DNA of 64,000 nt from Chryseobacterium camelliae (GTDB lineage: Bacteria; Bacteroidota; Bacteroidia; Flavobacteriales; Weeksellaceae). Position 1 is the first letter of the stretch. Each line of letters starts with the position of its first letter. Shown in pieces: positions 10,293-19,173 of this stretch. The notes below the pieces were generated by a model, which saw nothing but the letters and a program-made list of their open reading frames with translations, did not search any database and was not told the origin of the DNA. Both the position numbers and the translations under genes were made by a program. The DNA lies in NCBI RefSeq assembly GCF_027920545.1, contig NZ_CP115859.1, positions 1,302,001 through 1,366,000 of the forward strand, read 5' to 3'.

Positions 10293-10940
10293 ATGGAATA
10301 CAACACCCAAAAAACTCAGCTTCATTTGCCGGAATATGGCAGAATAATCCAACAACTGGTTGAGCGTTGCAAAGAGCTTTCTACAAAGGAAGAAAGAAGT
10401 GAAATGGCAATGGCGATCATCGATTTTATGGGTCAAAGAAACCCACAACTTCGCGACGAAGAAAATTACAAGCATAAACTTTGGGATCATCTTTTTATTT
10501 TGGCTAATCATGATCTGGATGTTGATTCTCCTTATCCGTTCCCGACAAAAGAACAGCTTGCCGAAAAGCCAAAAAAGATGGTATATCCGAAATTACAGGG
10601 AGATTTTAAATTTTACGGAAAAAGTATTCTTCAACTTATAGAAAAGGCTATTGAGCTGGAAACAGGAGATGAAAAGGAAGCTCTTATCGAGGTCATTGCC
10701 AATAATATGAAGAAGTCTTACAACGTGTACAATAAAGAGCATGTAACAGACGATGTTATTTTCCGTCATTTAAAGGAACTTTCCGAAAACAGGCTTGATC
10801 TTACCGGGATAGAAACATTGGAGAAAAGCAAAATTTATTACACCGGAAACAACAGAAACAACAAAGGCGGTAATAACAACAATAATAAAAATCAGCCGAA
10901 TAAGAGAAGACATAGCAACAATCACAAGAACAGAAAATAA
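10293..10940 (+). CDS. DUF4290 domain-containing protein
   Basis: This 215-residue protein starts MEYNTQKTQLHLPEYGR, the usual start of this Bacteroidota-specific family of unknown function. The DUF4290 domain fills about residues 1-180. It ends in a low-complexity Asn/Lys/Arg tail (about 185-215), strongly basic and possibly nucleic-acid binding. A TTG nine bases upstream is an alternative start but lies within the promoter box. The stop codon overlaps the murA start by one base, so the two are translationally coupled. No enzymatic motif is visible. Confidence 0.9.
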   Translation: MEYNTQKTQLHLPEYGRIIQQLVERCKELSTKEERSEMAMAIIDFMGQRNPQLRDEENYKHKLWDHLFILANHDLDVDSPYPFPTKEQLAEKPKKMVYPKLQGDFKFYGKSILQLIEKAIELETGDEKEALIEVIANNMKKSYNVYNKEHVTDDVIFRHLKELSENRLDLTGIETLEKSKIYYTGNNRNNKGGNNNNNKNQPNKRRHSNNHKNRK

Positions 10941-12247
10941 TGAGTGGAACATTTCAAATAAGAGGAGGAAAAAGACTGCAAGGAGAAATCACTCCACAAG
11001 GAGCAAAAAACGAAGCTTTACAGATTTTGTGTGCTGTTTTGTTGACTGATGAAGAAGTAAGAATAAAAAACATCCCGGACATTCATGATGTCAACCGATT
11101 GATCGAGATCTTAGCAGATTTTGGTGTGAAGGTGGTAAAAAACGGTCACGGAGATTACACGTTTAAAGCCGATTCTGTTAATTTCGATTATATTAAATCT
11201 GAAGAATTCAAAAAAGACGGTGCAAAATTAAGAGGTTCTATTATGCTGATGGGACCTATGCTTGCAAGATATGGGGAAGCTTATATGCCGACACCGGGTG
11301 GAGATAAAATCGGAAGAAGAAGACTTGACACTCACTTTCAGGGATTGGTAGAATTAGGAGCAGAATTTAATTATGATGAAGATCAGTATTTTTATTCCTT
11401 AAAAGCAAAAGAACTGAACGGAAAATTCATCCTTCTGGAAGAAGCTTCTGTAACAGGAACTGCCAATATCGTAATGGCTGCAGCCTTAGCAAAAGGGAAA
11501 ACAAGAATTTATAATGCGGCATGCGAACCTTATCTTCAGCAGCTTTGTAAAATGCTGAACAGAATGGGTGCCAATATTTCAGGAATCGGATCCAATCTTC
11601 TTACGATTGAAGGAGTAAGCCACCTTAGAGGAACAGAGCACACTATGCTTCCTGATATGGTGGAAATCGGATCATGGATTGGTCTTGCTGCTATGACGAA
11701 ATCTGAAATCACCATAAAAAATGTAAACTGGAACCAGCTTGGCGTCATTCCCAATACCTTCAGAAAACTTGGGATCCAGCTGGAACAAAGCGGTGATGAT
11801 ATTTACATTCCTTCACAGGAAAATTATAAAATCCAGAAATTTATTGACGGATCTATTCTTACCATTTCTGATGCACCTTGGCCGGGATTTACCCCGGATT
11901 TACTTTCCATCATTTTAGTTGTGGCCACTCAGGCTAAAGGAAGTATTCTGGTACACCAAAAAATGTTCGAATCGAGATTGTTCTTTGTTGATAAATTAAT
12001 CGATATGGGAGCACAAATCATCTTATGTGATCCGCACAGAGCCACAGTAATCGGCTTGAACCAGGAAGCCCCGTTAAGAGGAACAACCATGGTTTCTCCT
12101 GACATCAGAGCCGGAAACGCACTTCTTATTGCAGCGCTTTCTGCTGAAGGAAAATCTATCATTCATAATATCGAGCAGATTGACAGAGGATATGAAAACA
12201 TCGACGGCAGACTGAGAGCTATCGGTGCCGATATCGAAAGAATTTAA
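10940..12247 (+). CDS. murA: UDP-N-acetylglucosamine 1-carboxyvinyltransferase MurA
   Basis: This 435-residue enzyme transfers enolpyruvate from PEP to UDP-GlcNAc, the first committed step of peptidoglycan synthesis. The N-terminal GAKNEALQIL block carries the conserved Lys-Asn pair (Lys23, Asn24). The active-site loop reads PTPGGDKIGRRRLD, so the cysteine attacked by fosfomycin in Escherichia coli (Cys115) is replaced by Asp122. The same Cys-to-Asp change gives natural fosfomycin insensitivity in other lineages such as mycobacteria and chlamydiae. The start overlaps the DUF4290 stop. A strong hairpin follows. Confidence 0.97.
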   Translation: MSGTFQIRGGKRLQGEITPQGAKNEALQILCAVLLTDEEVRIKNIPDIHDVNRLIEILADFGVKVVKNGHGDYTFKADSVNFDYIKSEEFKKDGAKLRGSIMLMGPMLARYGEAYMPTPGGDKIGRRRLDTHFQGLVELGAEFNYDEDQYFYSLKAKELNGKFILLEEASVTGTANIVMAAALAKGKTRIYNAACEPYLQQLCKMLNRMGANISGIGSNLLTIEGVSHLRGTEHTMLPDMVEIGSWIGLAAMTKSEITIKNVNWNQLGVIPNTFRKLGIQLEQSGDDIYIPSQENYKIQKFIDGSILTISDAPWPGFTPDLLSIILVVATQAKGSILVHQKMFESRLFFVDKLIDMGAQIILCDPHRATVIGLNQEAPLRGTTMVSPDIRAGNALLIAALSAEGKSIIHNIEQIDRGYENIDGRLRAIGADIERI

Positions 12248-12267
12248 TTGATTAGAATTTAAATATA

Positions 12268-12300
12268 AAAAGCGTTCAGAATTTCTGAACGCTTTTATTT
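12268..12300. terminator. bidirectional terminator between murA and the DUF2207 gene
   Basis: The stem AAAAGCGTTCAGAA/TTTCTGAACGCTTTT has T-runs on both strands and serves two convergent genes. Confidence 0.85.
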
Positions 12301-12320
12301 TTACAAGAAGAGTAAACAGT

Positions 12321-14252
12321 TTACCAACCGCCACCTCCGCCACCTCCGCCGCCACCTCCGGAGAAACCACCGCCTCCAGAACCGGAACCACTACTGGAAT
12401 TGTTGGAAGGTTGAGTCGATGAGGACTGAACTGAGTTTGTAAGGCTTGAATTAAGTGTACTTGCAAAAGCATAATGATTTAATGAAGAACCTACATACCA
12501 GTTATGATGATATTCTGTTGACATTTTCGAAAGCATTGCATCAAATTTTTTCCCCCAAATCTCATCTACTCCCAAAACCATCGCAAAAGGAAGATATTTT
12601 TCAAAGACCTGCGGAGTCATTTCCGGAGGATTATGAAATTTAAGCTGTTCATTTTCCGCTGCTCCCATATACATCTGAAAGCCTTCAATTAAAGATTTTA
12701 CTTTCAGTTTTTCTTCCGAAGGTCTTTTTATTAAAAATTCATAAATAACAAGCGAGGTAAATCCCAACACAATAAAAATGTAGCAGATATTAAAATTATT
12801 ATCAATGGTAAAATCACTGCTCTTGTGAATAAATATTCCTATCGAGACAAAAACAATAAGCGGAAATACCAGGAAGATCTTAAAGAGACCGGGAAAATAC
12901 TTAAATAGTAAGACTGCAATAAAAAAAGCAATGAACAAGCCTCCATACAGAAATATTCCGATGATCACTTTTTCAAATTCCGGGAACATTCTGTAGCTTA
13001 GAAATAAGCCAATTAGATAAACGAAAGTAATCAACAAAGAAGGCAAAATCAGTTTTTTCGCATTATTTCCTTCATTTAAAAATGCATCATGCTGAAACTT
13101 TACAGCTTCTTTACAATTTAAAACAGCCTGTTCTATTTTAGAATCATATTTACCGTCAAAGTTAATTGTTTCACGAGAACTTGGCAAAAGATAATCCATC
13201 AGTTTTTTTTCTTCTTTGGGAAGGTTTTCATCAGCAGGTTTCAGTTTTTTAAGTGTATAAATTGTTGATTTAAATAATCCTAAAATACCTGAATCTTCTT
13301 TTTCAATAATCTGAACATAGCCTTTAATAGCAAGGTTTACCAATGCTGCCGTTATATATTTATTTTTAAAAGTTTCTGTCTTTAAATATCCTAAAGATGC
13401 CGGTGAAAGGTCATTAGGCGCGTTAAACTGAGGATAGGCAATAGGTTTTTCAGGATCTACCCCATATTTTCTCCATGTTGAAATGTAGTAGTACAGCAAT
13501 CCCAGAAATACCAGAAAACCGCCAATTACGATTCCGAATTTTTCTAAAAAACCTGGAGGCGGAGGCGGAATCATGATTCCTTTTTGAAAACCGACCGCAA
13601 TCGTAAGACCGTCATAAGCCTGAAAACCGGAAGCACTCCATTCGATGGAATGATCAGAAAGAATTTTTGAAGAACAGTTTTTTTCCGTGCTTCCAGCAAA
13701 ACCCGTGTAACATGAATTTTGTAAAATGCTTGCTCCTTGCGGGAGATTTATTGTCGCAGAAATGGTATCAACAGGAAAATCCCAATAATTTCCGTTTACA
13801 TTCCAGTATAACTCATCATATTTGTCAAAAAAACCGATTTGATTTTCAGTTTTATACTGAATTTCGTACTCATAATTTCCCGGTTCAAGAATAATATCTT
13901 TGTTTCCGATATAAATCTTAAGAAACCCGTCTTCTATTTCTTCATGATAATTTTCTTCTTCTCCGTTTTTCTTGATCGAAACAATATCATACTTCACTTT
14001 CTGAGTCCTGTTGTTCAGATTTCTCGACAAATGCAACGTACGGAAAATCCCTCTTTGAATTTTATCTCCAAGACTATGAACCTTGATTTTCTCTGTAACA
14101 TTAAGCGTAGAACGGGTATCAACATTAATATCCGAATGATAAGACAAGATTCTTTCCGGTCCGGAGAAATCTTCATTTAACGGATTGTCTTCCTGAGCAA
14201 AACCTAAAGCAAAACACAGCAGAAAGACCAGCTTCAGAAATTTATTCATCAT
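12321..14252 (-). CDS. DUF2207 domain-containing membrane protein
   Basis: This 643-residue protein has a signal peptide (MNKFLKLVFLLCFALGFAQ), an extracytoplasmic beta-rich DUF2207 domain (about 30-225), a membrane segment near 235-255, two or more further helices around 400-500, and a C-terminal cytoplasmic or linker region. It ends in a tract made almost only of Gly with a final Trp (about 615-643), common in this family. The function is unknown. It overlaps the lemA stop by one base, and the LemA/DUF2207 pairing is widespread. The Gly tail is a plausible recognition or sorting tag, but that is inference. Confidence 0.88.
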   Translation of the reverse strand: MMNKFLKLVFLLCFALGFAQEDNPLNEDFSGPERILSYHSDINVDTRSTLNVTEKIKVHSLGDKIQRGIFRTLHLSRNLNNRTQKVKYDIVSIKKNGEEENYHEEIEDGFLKIYIGNKDIILEPGNYEYEIQYKTENQIGFFDKYDELYWNVNGNYWDFPVDTISATINLPQGASILQNSCYTGFAGSTEKNCSSKILSDHSIEWSASGFQAYDGLTIAVGFQKGIMIPPPPPGFLEKFGIVIGGFLVFLGLLYYYISTWRKYGVDPEKPIAYPQFNAPNDLSPASLGYLKTETFKNKYITAALVNLAIKGYVQIIEKEDSGILGLFKSTIYTLKKLKPADENLPKEEKKLMDYLLPSSRETINFDGKYDSKIEQAVLNCKEAVKFQHDAFLNEGNNAKKLILPSLLITFVYLIGLFLSYRMFPEFEKVIIGIFLYGGLFIAFFIAVLLFKYFPGLFKIFLVFPLIVFVSIGIFIHKSSDFTIDNNFNICYIFIVLGFTSLVIYEFLIKRPSEEKLKVKSLIEGFQMYMGAAENEQLKFHNPPEMTPQVFEKYLPFAMVLGVDEIWGKKFDAMLSKMSTEYHHNWYVGSSLNHYAFASTLNSSLTNSVQSSSTQPSNNSSSGSGSGGGGFSGGGGGGGGGGGW

Positions 14253-14803
14253 TAAAATTTTACCGTTGGAACTTCTCTGTCAGCAATATTTTCCAGTTCG
14301 AAATAAGAAACTTTTTCGAATTTATACATATTGGCAACTATATTACTTGGGAACGATTCTACCAATGTATTGTTCTCACGAGCCGTACCGTTATAATATC
14401 TTCTTGATTTTTCAATATCGTTTTCAATTGTGGTAAGCTCTGCTTGTAATTGTTGAAAATTCGCATTGGCTTTCAAATCAGGGTACTGTTCTGCAACGGC
14501 AAATAAATTCATCATCGCTTGATTAAGGTTTTTCTCGGCAGCTTCTTTGGCTGCTACAGAACCAGCTGCTACTGCCTGATTTCTAGCTCTTGTAACATTT
14601 TCAAGGGTTTCACGTTCATGGGTAGCATACCCTTTAACTGTTTCTACAAGATTGGGAATAAGATCATGACGCTTCTTCAGCATCACATCAATACCGCTCC
14701 AAGCTTCCTGAACCAAATTCTTAAGCTTTACCAGGCGATTATAAATAGAAACCGCATACAAAAGGAAGATGGCTAAGACACCGATAATAATAAGTGTAAT
14801 CAT
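14252..14803 (-). CDS. lemA: LemA family protein
   Basis: This 183-residue protein has one N-terminal membrane helix (TLIIIGVLAIFLLYAVSIYN) followed by a long helical domain. The signatures KNLVQEAWSGIDVMLKKRHD and LIPNLVETVKGYATHE are those of LemA. The family is widespread in bacterial inner membranes, with no agreed biochemical role. The stop overlaps the start of the DUF2207 gene by one base, so both are made together. Its length is typical. Confidence 0.95.
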   Translation of the reverse strand: MITLIIIGVLAIFLLYAVSIYNRLVKLKNLVQEAWSGIDVMLKKRHDLIPNLVETVKGYATHERETLENVTRARNQAVAAGSVAAKEAAEKNLNQAMMNLFAVAEQYPDLKANANFQQLQAELTTIENDIEKSRRYYNGTARENNTLVESFPSNIVANMYKFEKVSYFELENIADREVPTVKF

Positions 14804-14857
14804 AATTATTGTGATTTTTTAATGATTATAAAAATACTCTTTTTACCGGAAAAGAAA

Positions 14858-14884
14858 TAAAAAAGCGCTCAATAAATGAACGCT
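14858..14884 (-). terminator. terminator after the NIL-domain gene
   Basis: On the minus strand AGCGTTCA pairs with TGAGCGCT around a 5-nt loop and is followed by TTTTTTA. Confidence 0.65.
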
Positions 14885-14909
14885 CTTCAAACTATATGGA
14901 TCTGCACAA

Positions 14910-15212
14910 CTAGGAATACTTTCTGCAGACATATTCTACAGTGGTATTCAAAAGTTTATTTTTATTCAGAAAAAATTCAAGCTGCTGAAAATCTTCTGAA
15001 GTTGCATTAAGGTACAATTGAAATGAACCGAAATCATTTCCGTTTACATACTCCACATCTGCATTCAAAACCCTGTAGCACATTCCCATCTGCTGATAGA
15101 TTACATTAAGTAAATGATCGAATTTCATTTTACCGTTTAATTCTATTTCTAAAATCAGCTCTTTTTTGATAAGGTTTACGTTTTTAGGCAATGCTTGCAA
15201 ATTTGTCATCAT
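14910..15212 (-). CDS. stand-alone NIL-domain protein
   Basis: This 100-residue protein matches the NIL domain layout (ferredoxin-like, as at the C-terminus of the methionine ABC transporter ATPase MetN). A first strand ILEIELNGK is followed by a helix, then DVEYVNGNDFGSFQLYLNA, which corresponds to the NIL core VxxIxGxxxGxLxVxL, and a last helix and strand. In MetN this domain binds methionine. Stand-alone copies also exist. No transporter lies next to it. A well-formed promoter with an overlapping palindrome precedes it, so it is probably regulated, perhaps by sulfur-amino-acid status (inference). Confidence 0.7.
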   Translation of the reverse strand: MMTNLQALPKNVNLIKKELILEIELNGKMKFDHLLNVIYQQMGMCYRVLNADVEYVNGNDFGSFQLYLNATSEDFQQLEFFLNKNKLLNTTVEYVCRKYS

Positions 15213-15283
15213 AACATCTAATTTTTTTGATTAAATAATTATTTCCTGAAGTACATATAATTTGTTTGTTATTAAATACAGGA

Positions 15284-15314
15284 CAAAAATATAAAAAAAT
15301 ATTAGTCTACCAAA
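15284..15314 (-). promoter_or_regulatory. promoter of the NIL-domain gene
   Basis: On the minus strand, TTTG (15314-15311), 19 nt and TATTTTTG (15291-15284) fit the Bacteroidota consensus exactly. The leader is about 70 nt. Confidence 0.7.
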
Positions 15315-15325
15315 TTAATAGACTA
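15303..15325. promoter_or_regulatory. palindromic operator over the -33 element
   Basis: TAGTCTA (15303-15309) and TAGACTA (15319-15325) form a perfect inverted repeat with a 9-nt spacer. The spacer contains the -33 box of the NIL-gene promoter, so a bound protein would block polymerase. The regulator is unknown. Confidence 0.55.
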
Positions 15326-15349
15326 GTATTTTTAAAATTTTATTTCCAT

Positions 15350-15373
15350 AAAAAAAGAAGCAAAATAGCTTCT
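15350..15373 (-). terminator. terminator after the YiiX-like gene
   Basis: AGAAGC/GCTTCT around a 6-nt loop is followed on the minus strand by seven T. Confidence 0.65.
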
Positions 15374-15381
15374 CTTGTCTT

Positions 15382-16026
15382 TCATCTCAGTTCTTTTATT
15401 CTTAGTATTTTTGAGGATGCTGCCAAACCGTTAGGGTTACAGCCTAATTCACCTTCAGGAACATTAAGGTTTTTCTCCTGATAGAATTTTTGCCAAAACT
15501 CGTTGGTTTTTCCTGTTTTAGGATCAATAAAAGTCATTGGCTCTAAGGTAAAAATATGATCTTTCCTAAAAATCCGCTCAATAAAATCTGAACAATAGTA
15601 TGAATCTTCGTTTAGGATATAATTAAAATTATACGGTTTTCCTAACATTAAATTACCTTTTGTAATAGCTTCGGGAATTACACTTTGATATTCCGGCTTC
15701 AGCCTGTATACCACAATATTTTGTCCGTCATTTTTCTGATCCTGTATAAAATCTTTAAGTTTTTGTTTATCCGAACCTCTTTTCGGAGAAGCATGAAGAA
15801 CATAATAGTTTCTCTTAATCTTCTCAACGATTCCAATATGATCGAAAGAAGCATTTTTTTCCTTTTGCGTTACATTGTTAATTGCCCCCGAAAGCCCTGA
15901 ATCTTTTGCCGTCACAAAAAGCAAGTCTCCATTCTTTACACCTGCTGCACATCCCGAAACAATAAACAGAACAATATAAAGTAATGAACCTACTGTAAGA
16001 AATTTATTTTTTATAATTTTTTTCAT
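15382..16026 (-). CDS. YiiX/YebB-like permuted papain-fold hydrolase, lipoprotein
   Basis: This 214-residue lipoprotein has a signal peptide ending in a lipobox (IVSGC). The mature part starts with GDLLFV and has the His of SFDHIGIV and, later, the Cys of SYYCSDFIERIF. These are the permuted His/Cys pair of the YaeF/YiiX group of NlpC/P60-related amidases (DUF830). The substrate is unknown, probably cell-wall or acyl/amide bonds at the outer membrane. An upstream in-frame start at 16047 exists, but MKKIIKNKF at 16026 gives a standard signal peptide. Its first bases overlap the end of the DUF1801 gene. Confidence 0.82.
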   Translation of the reverse strand: MKKIIKNKFLTVGSLLYIVLFIVSGCAAGVKNGDLLFVTAKDSGLSGAINNVTQKEKNASFDHIGIVEKIKRNYYVLHASPKRGSDKQKLKDFIQDQKNDGQNIVVYRLKPEYQSVIPEAITKGNLMLGKPYNFNYILNEDSYYCSDFIERIFRKDHIFTLEPMTFIDPKTGKTNEFWQKFYQEKNLNVPEGELGCNPNGLAASSKILRIKELR

Positions 16027-16459
16027 AGGTTTCAATCCATTCATCAACCGTCATTTTTTTACTTAGCTCAGCAATTAGTTCCAATGGAATATCATCCACT
16101 TTTTTAAACCGAATACAAGATTTTCCCATATCAAGTTTCCTTTTTGAATATTTAGGAAATTCCTCCACAAACCAGTTTAACAGTTCCGGCTTTGCATAAA
16201 TTCCCATATGATACAACGCAATGAAATTTTTCTGAGAAGCCAATCCTAGAAAAGGAAGCGGAGTGTTGGGTGTGCAATGATAACCGGGAGGATAAGTCTC
16301 CAATGGAACCGCCCAGCCAATCATCCCATAACTGATATTTTCCGAAAAACCTTTTGGTAAATTTTCGTTTACCACATTGAAAAGCTTTTTGAAAACCTCC
16401 TGTCTGTCTTCAGGGATCTTTGAAATATAATCATCTATTGAAATTGCCGGAATTTGCAT
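16004..16459 (-). CDS. DUF1801 domain-containing protein
   Basis: This 151-residue soluble protein belongs to the YdhG/DUF1801 group, a small alpha/beta fold of unknown biochemical role. Typical features are the start SIDDYISKIPEDRQEVFKKL, the ISYGMIGWAVP segment and FIALYHMGIYAKPELL in the middle, and the end MGKSCIRFKKVDDIPLELIA. It overlaps the YiiX-like gene by 23 bases, suggesting one transcript. There is no signal peptide. Confidence 0.88.
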   Translation of the reverse strand: MQIPAISIDDYISKIPEDRQEVFKKLFNVVNENLPKGFSENISYGMIGWAVPLETYPPGYHCTPNTPLPFLGLASQKNFIALYHMGIYAKPELLNWFVEEFPKYSKRKLDMGKSCIRFKKVDDIPLELIAELSKKMTVDEWIETYEKNYKK

Positions 16460-16530
16460 GTTAAATTAATTTTTAATGGTCTAAAATTAGCAAAATTTAT
16501 ATTAAACATGATGCTTTAGCATATATCCAA

Positions 16531-16564
16531 AACAAAAGCGACCTTACAAAAAAGTAAAGCCGCT
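16531..16564 (-). terminator. terminator after the first T9SS paralogue
   Basis: AGCGGCTTTAC pairs with GTAAGGTCGCT (one mismatch) on the minus strand and is followed by TTTTG. It is a degenerate copy of the hairpin after the second paralogue. Confidence 0.65.
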
Positions 16565-16583
16565 GAAATAAAAAAATATACTA

Positions 16584-19127
16584 TTATTTTTTAATTGCTT
16601 TGATTGTCTGTTTAGAACCATCGTTCATGTTCAGAACAACCAAATACACTCCTTGTCTCAAATCTCCTAAATGCAGTGTCGAAGAAGGTGTTTCAATATT
16701 TTTAACAAGTCTTCCTGCAACATCCATTACTGAGATAGATTTAACGTTTTTAATATCAGAAATATTTAAAATATCAGTAAACGGATTAGGGTATGCATTA
16801 ATGTCATTTTTCTTAGCTGAAGTTTCAGCAGTTGCCAGCTGTGCCGCCGTAACAGAGATGTCATCAACAAATAAATGGTTTTGATCCGCATCTGAATACG
16901 CATTAAATCCAAAATAATAAACTCCTGTAGCCGGAACTGTAAAATTAACGGATGCTGTATGAGCCGTTGCATCATTAATGGCAGGGTAATCTGCGATAGG
17001 ATTGGTCATTGCTGCAACTGTTGCGGAAGTTCCGAAAGCTATCTTCAACTTTTCTGTATATGTTACCGAAGTATCATTTCCGTACTTATAAGAAATTGTA
17101 TATTGAGTTCCCGCCGTCAGATTCAATCCTTGAGTGAAGAACCATGTATTGGCAGCATTTGAACCGTTCCAAGAATATTGCAACGCCTTGCTGGTAAATC
17201 CGTAACCAGGAGCACTCACCGTTCCCCAGTTGTTTCCTGTGCCTGCATTTACATTAACTGTACAAACAGGAAGTGCAGGTGTTGTTACACTTTCAAAATC
17301 TATGGTATAAGGAAGATTGGCTGTGGTACAAGCTGTTGTAAATACAGTCGAAGTTGCACTCCAAACACTCTTATCCGTTCCACTACAAACAGATCTCACC
17401 CAGGCATAATAAGTAGTAGCACTTATAAGGCCACCCAACGGAGCAGATGTAGTAGTAGACGTTGCTGAATTGGAAGGAGTTAATACAGTAGTTACTGAAG
17501 GTGCCACATTTGATGTACTGTAATATACTTCGTATCCAATCGCAGGAACCGTAGCAGGAGCAGTCCAACCAATAGTTGCCGTATTAACGGTAATACCCGA
17601 TGATGTAACTGCAGTTGGCTCTAGACAAGAAGGAATATCCTGAACTGTAATATCATCTATATAAATGGTACGGGATGTTGCCGTCAATCCGTGTTTAAAT
17701 GCCAATTGTACATCAGTACCTGCAGGAATATTAACCGTATATTGCGTTTGAGTAGTTGTTAAGGCAAGAGGAGACCCGATCTGTGTAAAAGTAGCAGGAT
17801 CTGCAGCATTTGCTAAAGTACCCACTAATAGCGTGGTTCCGGCTGTAGTGGATTTTGCATAAAACCTTACACGTTTTGTACCGTTTGAAAGGCTCGTAGT
17901 TGGAGGCGAAACCAACATTTGACTACCCGAAGTTGCACTAGAATTATTTAGATAGTAAGCATTAGGTGAAGTAAAAGCATTTGTTGTTCCGCTTACATAT
18001 CCATTACCTGGAAACGATGCGCTTTCAAGGTATGACCAGCAACTTGGCGCATTGTTATTTGATGTTGACCCTGTACTTGTAGTATCAAAATTCTCTGTAT
18101 ATGGAGTCGTGAAGACTGAACAAGCTGTTTTAAATGTTCCACCAAAAGACCATGCACTTTGGCTCGTTCCCGTACTACAATTTGTTCTTACCCAATAATA
18201 ATAAGTCGTGTTTGAGTTCAGACCAGGAATAGTTTTGGAAGTTCCCGTTTCTCCAGGAAAATTTGGTGTTGCAGTACTTGCAGGAATTGTATTCGAAGTA
18301 CTATAATAAATATCATAGCTTGCGACCGTTGATCCGGCAGGAGCCGTCCATGAAATTGTAGCAGAATTAGCTGTAACTGTTCCAACCGGTTGTAATGTAG
18401 GAGGCATACAAGTTGAATATGCATCTACCGAAAAAGCAAAAATATTAGGGAATGTCGCTGTGGTAGATGTTTTTGTAATAGCAACACTTTGAATCAGCTT
18501 CGCCTGATTAGCAGCATCAATCGCCAAGGCAATTTGATACATTCTCGGATTGGTACTACTGGGCTCTAGAACATCATTCGTTCTATTAATTCTACCTAAT
18601 CCTTGAATAGCAAATCCTGCTCCGTCATACCAGTCAGAAATAGAAATTCCTGAAAATTGCTGACTTGTTCCATCTGAGAAATTAACGGTTACATTCTGTG
18701 TTGAAGCTCCACTTCCGCCGGTAACCAACATGTACAGTGTAAAAGCTGCCTTAGGAGTTGTAAAAGTTATCGTTCCCGTAGGATTCGCATTAGAAAGCCT
18801 TAAAGAATTTGGTCCGCTAAGGTTTCCTAGTTGATAACTCAATCCCGGTGTAGTTGCCACTACTGAATTGATAATTCCATTCACAGGAAGTCCATAGGTA
18901 AGAGCTGCGCTACTTGATGTTAGCTGAAAATCCTTAGCGACAAAAGCATAAGAAACTCCATCTACATCATTGTCAGTAGAAATCATTGACGAGCCTACTC
19001 CATTGGCAATAACATCTGCATTATAGCCTGACTGGATTGGCATTTGCTGGTAGTTTTGTGCTAAAGCAAAAGAACCGGCAAATAATCCTATTGCTCCAAG
19101 CACAAGAGCTGGTTGATTTTTTCTCAT
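16584..19127 (-). CDS. secreted FN3/jelly-roll protein with T9SS sorting domain (paralogue 1)
   Basis: This 847-residue protein has a signal peptide (start MRKNQPALVLGAIGLFAGSF). A unique N-terminal beta domain runs to about 240, then fibronectin III (about 247-335), a cleaved-adhesin/choice-of-anchor-J jelly roll (about 340-500, ends IYIDDITVQ), FN3 (about 505-595), and a second jelly roll (about 600-765, HLFVDDISV). The C-terminal T9SS type A sorting domain (about 775-847) has NAYPNPFTD and GVYLVVL. It is exported through type IX secretion and probably surface-bound or released; the binding partner is unknown. It has a close paralogue upstream. Confidence 0.9.
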   Translation of the reverse strand: MRKNQPALVLGAIGLFAGSFALAQNYQQMPIQSGYNADVIANGVGSSMISTDNDVDGVSYAFVAKDFQLTSSSAALTYGLPVNGIINSVVATTPGLSYQLGNLSGPNSLRLSNANPTGTITFTTPKAAFTLYMLVTGGSGASTQNVTVNFSDGTSQQFSGISISDWYDGAGFAIQGLGRINRTNDVLEPSSTNPRMYQIALAIDAANQAKLIQSVAITKTSTTATFPNIFAFSVDAYSTCMPPTLQPVGTVTANSATISWTAPAGSTVASYDIYYSTSNTIPASTATPNFPGETGTSKTIPGLNSNTTYYYWVRTNCSTGTSQSAWSFGGTFKTACSVFTTPYTENFDTTSTGSTSNNNAPSCWSYLESASFPGNGYVSGTTNAFTSPNAYYLNNSSATSGSQMLVSPPTTSLSNGTKRVRFYAKSTTAGTTLLVGTLANAADPATFTQIGSPLALTTTQTQYTVNIPAGTDVQLAFKHGLTATSRTIYIDDITVQDIPSCLEPTAVTSSGITVNTATIGWTAPATVPAIGYEVYYSTSNVAPSVTTVLTPSNSATSTTTSAPLGGLISATTYYAWVRSVCSGTDKSVWSATSTVFTTACTTANLPYTIDFESVTTPALPVCTVNVNAGTGNNWGTVSAPGYGFTSKALQYSWNGSNAANTWFFTQGLNLTAGTQYTISYKYGNDTSVTYTEKLKIAFGTSATVAAMTNPIADYPAINDATAHTASVNFTVPATGVYYFGFNAYSDADQNHLFVDDISVTAAQLATAETSAKKNDINAYPNPFTDILNISDIKNVKSISVMDVAGRLVKNIETPSSTLHLGDLRQGVYLVVLNMNDGSKQTIKAIKK

Positions 19128-19153
19128 AAAATTATTTTATTAGTCTGGTAAAA

Positions 19154-19173
19154 CTAAGAATTAAATCTAAAAC
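19154..19173 (-). promoter_or_regulatory. conserved promoter block shared by both T9SS paralogues
   Basis: CTAAGAATTAAATCTAAAAC here matches 22082-22101 at 19 of 20 positions. Read on the minus strand, it lies between a TTG/TTTG -33 and ends in a TAGTTTTA/TAGATTTA -7 box. The two genes therefore likely share regulation. Confidence 0.5.

Noticed and set aside
12321..12472. GGC/GCC-rich tract as a tandem DNA repeat or frame on either strand
   Set aside because: It is explained by the glycine codons of the DUF2207 protein tail.
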